From Volutella citrinella (taxonomy: Eukaryota > Ascomycota > Sordariomycetes > Hypocreales > Nectriaceae), in contig JAWZSP010000005.1 of the NCBI GenBank assembly GCA_034401135.1, positions 2,604,001 through 2,668,000 on the forward strand: 64,000 nucleotides of DNA, in the 5' to 3' direction. Position numbers and translations under genes: made by a program. The notes below the pieces were generated by a model. That model searched no databases, was not told the origin of the DNA, and worked only from the letters and a program-made list of their open reading frames with translations. Shown one piece after another: positions 56,874-64,000 of this stretch (positions within the stretch are counted from its first letter, which is position 1; each line of letters starts with the position of its first letter).

Positions 56874-58063
56874 CTAGGCCATTAGCATGTTCGAATCCCA
56901 TAGCAAAACTCGCTCATCCCAACCAACAGACGCCACCCAGCCACCCATCCCAAACAAACACCAGTCAACGCCAGTGACGAACTCCGTGTGGCGATTCATG
57001 ATACCCATCTGACCTCCCAATGAAGGGCCGGCGGCCAGGTTTTGCGGTTGTGCTGAGCCATCATTCCATAGCCGTACTGTCATGTCATAGCTCGCACTGA
57101 TCAACAGGTCACTCGAATGCGGACTCCAAGCTAGTCGGCGAACTGCGTACTCGTGGCCCTGCATGACCGAAACAGGGCCACCGGTCGGATTCCGAATGTC
57201 GAATGTGCGCAACACTCTGTCAACGCCGCCGGTGGCGATGACCGTGTCGCGGTATTTGTTCCAGTCGTGGGTCAATATCTCGCCCGGCGCGCTTCCGCCC
57301 GCACCCATGGCCCCGGGGGTCCCGGGGGCGGGGGTAGGAGCAGCATGCACGGGTATGGCGGTTGTAAGATGGTATTTGGCCGAGGAGGGTGTTCGGAGAT
57401 CGAAGATGCGCAGGTGTGAGTCGGAGGAGACAGCGGAGATGAGTGCCGGGTTAGAGGGGCAGAAGGACGTGCTATACGTGCAGTTGCCAATGGGAAGAGT
57501 TTTGATGGAGTGTTGGCGAGTTGGCGACCACTATGGTGAGTTAGAATTGAGCAAATGCAGAGGAGGAATACCCAGGCGACTGACGATTTTCACTGTCCCA
57601 TCCCAAGAACTCGACACGAATGTGTCCTTGGTGATGGGATTCCAGGAAACGGAAAAGGTCTCCCGTTTGTGCTCGTGAAAGTTCATGACTGGGAAGTCAT
57701 TCACCCCGAGGTCGAAGAGTTTGAGAGATCCATCTCCACATGCCACTATGAGCTGGTTCTCGTTGATTTCCGACCAGGCAAGGTCGTAAAGCGCGTCGTT
57801 GGTGTCGAATCTGGGCGCACGAGGAGTCTGGTTAGCTTCCAATTGACAGCGGTGGGGAGGTGCCACCTCCCGGGAGCTCGACAAACATACGTCTTCTCAA
57901 CCTGTATCCCCTGCGCAGTCAGCCCGAGGGCGAAAACGCGGCCGTTGCCCACGATGCCAAAGTTGGACGAGGCTGCGACGGCGATGCGCGAGTCGTAGTA
58001 GGGCGAGTACTTGACGGCGTACGGGTTGTACCCTTGGGTCCGGAACTCGAGCATGGCAGCCAT
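56874..58063 (-). CDS. pex7: Peroxin-7, PTS2 import receptor (WD40)
   Basis: Exons 57891-58063, 57585-57810 and 56874-57530 encode 351 residues. Introns are 80 and 54 nt with GCTAAC and TCTAAC branch sites. The protein is a WD40 propeller from residue 4. It starts with the Pex7-typical MLEFRTQGYNPYAVKYSPYY. Blade signatures include DLAWSEINENQLIVACGDGS, FSVSWNPITKDTFVSSSWDG, HLRIFDLRTP, DWNKYRDTVIATGGVDRVLR, EYAVRRLAWSPHSSDLLISA and VDWCLFGMGGWVASVGWDER. A Pro/Gly/Ala-rich loop (PTPAPGTPGAMGAGGSAPGE) interrupts one blade. Pex7 binds PTS2 signals such as that of thiolase and, with Pex20 in fungi, delivers the cargo to the peroxisome. Two ATGs, 58063 and 58054, are possible starts; the second gives the more family-like MLEF start. 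Confidence 0.95.
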
Positions 58064-58487
58064 GGTGTCAGGTTAGCGCGCCTAGAACCAAGCGCATCTG
58101 CACACGAGCTTCAGGGACACTTCTGAGCTTCATAAACGCATAATATGTATCCAAGGGTCAAGCTGCGACGGCGTTTCGCGGTCGGCAAGCTCTCAAGCAT
58201 GTGCCTCGGTAACGTACCCGATCGCGGGGTGCGACTTATGCAACTAAAAAGGATCATGCGTCATACTGGCTTCGCACATGCACTTACCGGGCCAATTTAC
58301 TCTCATCACGTGCTTTCGTGTTGAGTACCCGTCGCCACCCGCGCGCGCCCTTTGATGTCACTTAGGCTCAACCTCATCTGGGGATGGGGCACGACTGAAG
58401 TGTGGTTTTTGTTTCCTGATACTGATACCCATTCAATTGCACTACCCTCGGGATCCAGGATCATGGTTGCGATTCACTACCTTGGAT
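58064..58487. promoter_or_regulatory. Bidirectional promoter PEX7 / CUE-AlkB-GRF gene
   Basis: 424 bp between divergent starts. A CCAAT pentamer lies at 58292-58296 and an E-box CACGTG at 58307-58312, only 10 bp apart and near the middle. Assignment to either gene is open. Confidence 0.5.
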
Positions 58488-59883
58488 ATGAAGGCATTTC
58501 TTTCGCGTAAAAAGCGCGAGCTATCCCCGGACTTGCCCAGAGGCGATTCAGGATTCGACCCCCAAGAATCTACCGAAGTCAAGCTTGCGCTGCTATCCTC
58601 TCTTCATCCACAAATTGATTCGGAAGCCCTGCTCGATGTTCTTCTAGCACATGATGGGTCTGTTACACAGGCATCCCAGTCTATCAAGGCCTCGTCCCCT
58701 GTCAAACGGAACAGCGGGGTTATTGGCTATCAGCAATCGCTAAAGCATTATGCCTTCTCAAGCATCGCAAACACCCCGGCAAAGAAGAAGCTGAAGTCCA
58801 AAAAGGGCAGCACTCTGCATTTATATGACCCCGCGGACGTGGCGGAGTATACACCATGCACCATTGTCCATAACTTCCTGCCACCAGACGAGGCGAACGA
58901 GTTGTTGAAAGAGCTACTCGAAGAAGCCAAGTCGTACGAGAAAATTACGTTTCAGATGTTTGACAATGTTGTTTCAAGTCCGCATACCTCGAGCTTTTAT
59001 GTTGAGAGTTATGATGAGATCAACCGGCAGAGGACGGAGTACCACTACAATGGTGCCAGCCTGACTGTTAGTCTGACTTCTTCTCTTTTTTTGGGGCATC
59101 GGCATGTCTAGGCGCACTGACTTTGATTTCTACATCTAGGATATTCGCAGTCTAACACCCCAGTTGGTAAAGGTTAAGCCCAAGGTTCAAGAGGCCGTAA
59201 ACCAGGAAATACGGAATCGAATCAGAGAACGTTACCCCGAAGGCAAGAAACTTAAATATCAATCCCCTGGGCCATGGATTCCGAACGCGGCCTTTGTCAA
59301 TTGCTACAACGGGCCACAGGAGAGTGTAGGATGGCATAGCGACAGACTGACTTATTTGGGACCGCGCGCTGTTATCGGATCGATTTCGCTCGGTGTCGCT
59401 CGTGAGTTTCGGGTTCGACGAGTCATACCGAAAGATGAGGATAACAAGCCCGTGGAGGATCCTGATGCAGAGGGTCAGATATCAATACACCTCCCGCACA
59501 ACTCCCTTCTTGTTATGCACGCGGAGATGCAAGAGCAATGGAAGCACTGCATTGCACCGGCCTTGTCAATCGATCCACATCCCATTGCAGGATCGAAACG
59601 GATCAACATTACCTACCGCGACTATCGCCCCAAGTTTCATCCGAATTTCACACCAAAGTGCACCTGCGGCAAGCCGTGTGTGCTCCGAGTGGTACAGAAG
59701 AAGAAAGAGAACTTTGGCCGATACTTCTGGATGTGCTATGCCGGCAACGCGCCAGGAGAGGAGAGCTGCAGCTTCTTTCAATGGGCTGAATTCACCGATG
59801 ATGGGGAGCCGGTGTACAAGGCGGCGAGGACAACGGGGTCGTTGAAAGCTGCTCCGAAACCCGATCATACGAGAACCCACTGA
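58488..59883 (+). CDS. AlkB-family 2OG-Fe(II) dioxygenase with N-terminal CUE and C-terminal GRF zinc finger
   Basis: Exons 58488-59066 and 59140-59883 encode 440 residues; the 73-nt intron ends in CATCTAG. Residues 30-68 fit a CUE ubiquitin-binding domain (LALLSSLHPQIDSEALLDVL, then GSVTQASQSI). The dioxygenase core, about 115-356, carries the iron ligands His259 and Asp261 (VGWHSD) and His329 (WKHCIA) and the 2-oxoglutarate-binding arginines 347 and 353 (KRINITYRDYR). PGPWIPNAAFVNCYNGPQES and the SFYVESYDE stretch are of ALKBH2/3 type, suggesting repair of 1-methyladenine and 3-methylcytosine. Residues about 367-408 form a GRF zinc finger (CTCGKPC, FGRYFWMC, Cys403) of the sort that binds single-stranded DNA in APE2 and NEIL3. 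The N-terminus MKAFLSRKKRE is basic. It is divergent from PEX7. Confidence 0.92.
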
Positions 59884-60658
59884 TGAATAAATGAAAGAGA
59901 ACCCCGAAAAGCCGGCCCTCCCGCGCCAGGTGCTTCAATTAAACCTCCAACTGTGACGAGAATCCAGAGCTGCCCGTGATGGATGCGAGTGAATTGCTTG
60001 GATGCGAAGGAGCTGGGTGATGCAACAGTTCGACCGAAAGGATGAAATGAATTCGGCTTTACGGATGGGTGTAGGACGAAGAAATCCAGACACCGTTGCC
60101 TGCGGATTACCGACATCTACTGTCTGTTGGGCCGACCTGGGGCTGTTCCCCCCATAATGGCAGATGCGGAACAACAGCGCCAAGCGCTCAGAAGGGGCCG
60201 CGCATGGTGGGTCGCACACGTTGCCCTCCAGTCACGGTTCGCCTTCCACGGCTAAGAAAGCCAAATCCAACATCACCTTACCAACCACCCTCCTGTTCTT
60301 GTTAGCAGTCTCTCCAAAATCTAGCAACGGGCGGTATCGACTGACTGGACTGGAGAAAAGAGGCAACAGCACCAGCCGACGCATGTCTTGCCCGCCTAGG
60401 CTGCATTGGATCTCGCTTGCTGCCATCCCAGCCTGCCTACCTGCTCCGTCTCGCTTGGGCTTGGAGCCGCTCGCGACCAAGTTGCCGCCGGCAATTCTGC
60501 CCCAACATCGTCTGCCAGCTCCGCGGAGACGATCCCGTCCATCCAGCCAATTGAGACGCGGACACCGGCTCAGAGAGATAACGCGATAATTCCCGTACTG
60601 TACAGGAGCCTCCCTGTCCCTTACTCTGCGTTTGAGAAATCGATTGCGCTTTATTACG
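59884..60658. promoter_or_regulatory. Intergenic: AlkB 3' side and RIB7 promoter
   Basis: 775 bp. Overlapping short frames on both strands have no family features. No riboswitch-like structure was recognised before RIB7. Confidence 0.45.
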
Positions 60659-61480
60659 ATGGCCGAGACCCTCGACTTCCCAGCCTCATCAGCGGCTCTT
60701 CTTGAGTCGCGCTTGCCGCCTCCCTCGACAGCGTCCACAAGCACGGCCCAACCCGGGCTGTCTCGACCATTCGTCACGCTCACCTTCGCAACCTCGCTTG
60801 ATTCATCCCTATCCCTCGCCCCGGGCGTCCGCACCCGGCTCTCTGGGCCTGGGTCCAAAGCAATGACCCACTATCTTCGGTCGCGCCATGCCGCCATTCT
60901 CATCGGTGTCTCCACCCTTCTCGCCGACGCCCCAGCTCTAAACTGCCGCATCGCGGGGGTGCTCAGCCAGCCCCGTCCCATCATTATTGATCCCCATCTT
61001 CGCTGGGCTCCCAAGCCCAACGACAAAGTCTTCGAGGTCGCTCGACAGGGTAACGGGCTAGCCCCCTTCGTCTTGACCGCATCAGACCCACAACGTCTGC
61101 CTGCCGCGAGTGTCTCTATCCTTGAGCAGCACGGAGGGAAGTATATCCATGTGAATGCCTCGACCACGGATGCCAACGGCAGAGCGCGCTTTGATTGGCA
61201 ACATGTGTTTGAGACGCTGTACCGCGAGGGTCTACACAGTGTCATGGTTGAAGGCGGCGGTCAGATAATCAACTCGTTGCTTGACCCCAAGTTTCACACC
61301 TGCATTGACTCAGTCATAGTCACCATAGCACCAACCTGGTTGGGCCAGGGAGGCGTTGTCGTATCCCCCAGCCGCATACGGGATTCCGCTAACGTTCCCG
61401 TTCCCGCAGCCAGGCTTTCCGATGTGTCGTGGCACCCCTTTGGCGAGGACGTTGTCCTATGTGGGAAGCTGCATGCCTAG
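60659..61480 (+). CDS. rib7: 2,5-diamino-6-ribosylamino-4(3H)-pyrimidinone 5'-phosphate reductase (riboflavin biosynthesis)
   Basis: A single exon encodes 273 residues, a typical fungal RIB7 length. It is a RibD C-terminal (dihydrofolate-reductase-fold) domain: PFVTLTFATSLDSSLSLAPG near residue 37, then the substrate segment AMTHYLRSRHAAILIGVSTL with LADAPALNCR. PRPIIIDPHLRW follows, and later the NADPH/phosphate loop SVMVEGGGQIINSLL. It reduces the ribosylamino side chain to ribitylamino using NADPH, the second step of fungal riboflavin synthesis, in the cytosol. The start ATG (ATGGCCGAG) has a purine at -3 and the domain begins about 35 residues downstream. Identification is secure. Confidence 0.95.
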   Translation: MAETLDFPASSAALLESRLPPPSTASTSTAQPGLSRPFVTLTFATSLDSSLSLAPGVRTRLSGPGSKAMTHYLRSRHAAILIGVSTLLADAPALNCRIAGVLSQPRPIIIDPHLRWAPKPNDKVFEVARQGNGLAPFVLTASDPQRLPAASVSILEQHGGKYIHVNASTTDANGRARFDWQHVFETLYREGLHSVMVEGGGQIINSLLDPKFHTCIDSVIVTIAPTWLGQGGVVVSPSRIRDSANVPVPAARLSDVSWHPFGEDVVLCGKLHA

Positions 61481-61829
61481 CGGCTGGGCCAAAGCGTTAT
61501 AAAATTAGTCGAGTCGCCGCCCCCTTGGCCTGGCCTTCTGGGGAAATTATTCACACACGCTTTGAAAGATCTCTTGCCCGCTTGATAGCTTGTTATTGAT
61601 TCCATGGAGCCTCATTCGGATCGCATCCTCGCCTCATCCTGAGCCAACAACCAACCCCCATCGCAAACGATAATCATCACCCGACTCGTCGTCGTTGATG
61701 TGAAACCAACTCATCTCTGTCACCCGTGCCATATGCTTTTCTCGCGTTGGGTTGACGACAGTCTCGGAAGACCCCCCCCCCCACCCCCCCCCCCCGGAAA
61801 AAGACGACTACCCGGCATATTCCGCTTCA
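61481..61829. other. Convergent 3' intergenic region (RIB7 / NCS1 permease)
   Basis: 349 bp between convergent stops. It includes the interrupted C-run at 61772-61795. No other gene is present. Confidence 0.5.
61772..61795. repeat. Interrupted poly-C tract (C11-A-C12)
   Basis: Eleven C, one A and twelve C, 35 bp beyond the permease stop codon on its 3' side. Length is likely to be polymorphic or misread. Confidence 0.9.
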
Positions 61830-63540
61830 CTAAACGTGGCCTTTCCATCTCACCTCCAGGCATCGTAATGGATAGTACACTAGAGCAGTAGCAACAAAGG
61901 CGAAGACAAAGCCAAGGTCGCCAATCTTCTCACCAATTGGGCCAACGTACCACGTGGTGCTCATGGACGGAACGACCAAGGCAAGGCTGATGAGCGAAGC
62001 ACCCAGAGCTGCGATTCCCGGCGGCAGGCCCTTTCTGTCATTCCAGAGGGCTGGATCGAAGCTGTCATAAGACATTCTTCGGAAGATGACTAGTTCTTCG
62101 ATAACCACGGCATCGAAGCAGCCTGCCCAATACCCAATCACGGAAAGAAAATTCTCCAACGAATGCACCCACTCGGCTGCTGAGTACATGGCCATGGGCA
62201 CCATGATGGCCATTGTGATGACGATGAAGACGACTCGTGAAATCCGAGTGAACGCCGGAAGCATCATCTGCAAACACAGAGCAACAGAGTAGTAGGACAG
62301 GACCATGTTTCCCACAACACTCAATGCCAGGACGACGAGTACGAATTTTCCAAACCCTCCAGCAGGCCGAAGCATTTCTGCCATCACCCCACCTATCCCA
62401 TAGGAGTTCCAAGCCGTTTGCCAGGCCTCTACATTGGGTAGGGCGCCACCTATTGCCGCTCCAAGGACAAGTAAGGGTGTTGAAGGGGTGAGGAGGCCGA
62501 GGTAGATGTAAGTGAATACTTTGAGCCTAACTAAAGGTTAGCGAATCGGAGAGGTGCTCGCTTTGAGTCTGGACACTTACTTTGACCCTTTGGGGCTATG
62601 GTATGTCGTAAAATCAGACACAGTTCCGCCAAACGTCATGAAGTATCCAGCCATCAAGCTACCATACGAGAGAACACTCTGGACTGAGGCCGGCCCTACT
62701 TCAGCCTGCTTTGTGAGATGCTTGCCACCACAACCAACTGCAATGACGATGGCGATCAAGTTTGGGATCCATTGGTATCGTTGCCAAATATGGATGGCGC
62801 GATATCCAAGCAACGAGGTGAGGAAACTGAGAGCACAGACGATGCCAATCCCAACATTGACGCTGATATCCGCATTGCTATTGACCGCAGCGATTGCTTG
62901 GCCACTGACGATAGAGCCGACTAGGGTAAACCCGGTAACCGTTCCGGCGTTGAGCAGGAGTGGAACGATGACAAGGACAAGACTGCGCATTGTTGTCAGC
63001 GCCATATCTTCAGCCAAAGTCGCATGGAAGGACCTGCTGACCCAAAGGAATAACGAGCTTGCACCATTTGCCGCATTCCCGTTTGACACCCCCCGATACC
63101 AATGAAAGCAGGCGGAATGCAGGTCATGATGTTGAAAAAGAGGATGATCAAAGACACGTCTCGAAGTCCCAGTCCGTAAACGGCTGTACCAATTGCGCCA
63201 GTGGGCAGTCTGCTGTCGCTTAGCATTCATTCACTTTCGCCCAGGGAGCATGAGGGCTCTCAACGTACGGCAACACACAGAGCAACCCCGTGAAGAAGAC
63301 TGTAAAGAGATTGTTGTATTGCGCCTCTGTCCTCTTCTCTTCCGGAACAGGGCGAATCCCGTTCTCTTCGACGCCAGCATCAATCAGTTTCCGATACAGT
63401 CGCTTGATACCAACCTCGTTTGTCTTCTCCTCTCTCACTTCGATCGGCTCATCCTGGGGAGGAGTTTTGCAGGCCACCATGTCAGGGCGACTGAGGTTGG
63501 CCTCGAGGTCGGTCTCCGTCTTGAGATTCGGATTCTCCAT
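61830..63540 (-). CDS. NCS1-family purine-cytosine permease (FCY2-like)
   Basis: Four exons, 63269-63540, 63042-63209, 62581-62982 and 61830-62526, encode 512 residues with introns of 54-60 nt. A hydrophilic N-terminus (about 75 residues) precedes twelve expected membrane segments. Landmarks are the first-helix region NNLFTVFFTGLLCVLPLPTG, the GMRQMVQARYSFG loop, PLLLNAGTVTGFTLVGSIVS, YGSLMAGYFMTFGGTVSDFT and the EWVHSLENFLSVIGYWAGCF segment, followed by short C-terminal YYPLRCLEVRWKG. These match FCY2-type proton symporters for cytosine, adenine, guanine and hypoxanthine in the plasma membrane. Members also carry other small heterocycles, so the substrate is inference. The ATG at 63540 is the first in frame. 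Confidence 0.93.
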
Positions 63541-64000
63541 TTTCGTTTAGGGGGAAACAGTCAAACAGAGATATTGAGATATCGAGCAATGGGCTAACAC
63601 GAGGTCTGGCAAATCGAAGGCAGAGCACACCTAGCTTTTCAACCAGCGATGGGATGGAGGCAACCTAGACTTGACTGCCACTCGATCTCACCGCCAACCG
63701 TGGCCTCGGCCACTCGACCAAGTCCTACTTGAGCTAGAACTGAGACATCGCGACCACCAGTCCAGGATCCTACCGAAGGGAGAATGGCTGTTCAGGGATC
63801 AAAGCTGCAATGTTTGTTTGTTTGCGCGGGTTGCATCAATGGCGCCCCGAGCCGAAAAGGAGACCCAGTCGGCATGCAGTCCTTGGCGGCCCGCTGCGGA
63901 CGCTACAGTTTCCGCACACCCTCCCGCCGAAAGGATCACTTCCTTGAGGCCCGTGGCTTACCAAGTGGGCTGGCATCTCGTTTGGGCTGCCTCAATTTTG
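63541..64000. promoter_or_regulatory. Upstream region of the NCS1 permease
   Basis: 460 bp to the window edge, presumably promoter and 5' UTR of the permease. No gene and no clear GATA-factor site cluster was recognised. Confidence 0.45.

Noticed and set aside
61830..61853. Extra intron near the C-terminus of the permease (GTGAGA within the last exon)
   Set aside because: The uninterrupted reading gives the family-typical YPLRCLEVRWKG ending followed at once by a stop, and no suitable branch site or acceptor follows.

Overview
The window is nuclear DNA from a filamentous ascomycete, most likely a Sordariomycete and possibly of the order Hypocreales (inference). The genes carry short introns of about 50-90 nt with GT..AG borders and CTAAC or CTGAC branch sites. 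Protein families such as a fungal Zn2Cys6 regulator, NMA111, MSS116, PEX7 and a fungal CUE-AlkB-GRF protein agree with this. I see 23 protein genes. I found no rRNA, tRNA, CRISPR, intact transposon or virus-like gene. For every multi-exon model the summed exon length is divisible by three.

Region 1-10.7 kb: an ArAE/FUSC-type membrane transporter cut by the left edge, the AP-2 sigma subunit (endocytosis), IST1 (ESCRT-III/Vps4 regulation) and the HtrA-like nuclear protease NMA111. Region 10.7-20.4 kb: a ferroportin-like exporter, an orphan secreted 12-cysteine protein, the macrodomain phosphatase POA1, a small Myb/SANT-like protein and a 900-residue J-domain protein. Region 22.4-33 kb: CUE1 (ER-associated degradation), NOT2 (CCR4-NOT), a ZNG1/CobW zinc-chaperone GTPase containing a 12-nt microexon, a phocein-type MOB protein and a Zn2Cys6 transcription factor.

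From 32.9 to 41.7 kb lies an 8.8 kb stretch without a supportable gene, between the divergent starts of the Zn2Cys6 regulator and a mARC-like MOSC protein. It holds a G17 run, CTG and GT-rich tracts and three copies of a CTACGGAGTACGT-type motif.

Region 41.7-64 kb: the mARC-like protein; then condensin SMC2 and the chromosomal-passenger scaffold INCENP/Sli15, divergently transcribed from a shared 435-bp promoter; an orphan membrane protein; the mitochondrial DEAD-box helicase MSS116; PEX7; a CUE-AlkB-GRF dioxygenase; the riboflavin enzyme RIB7; and an NCS1 purine-cytosine permease.

Most genes are housekeeping and unlinked in pathway. The clearest functional pairing is SMC2/INCENP. Two introns (in INCENP and MSS116) have lengths divisible by three and no stop, so they read through silently and could be missed by ORF-based annotation. 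The most interesting single protein is the AlkB homolog that combines a ubiquitin-binding-type CUE domain, the dioxygenase and a GRF zinc finger in one chain.
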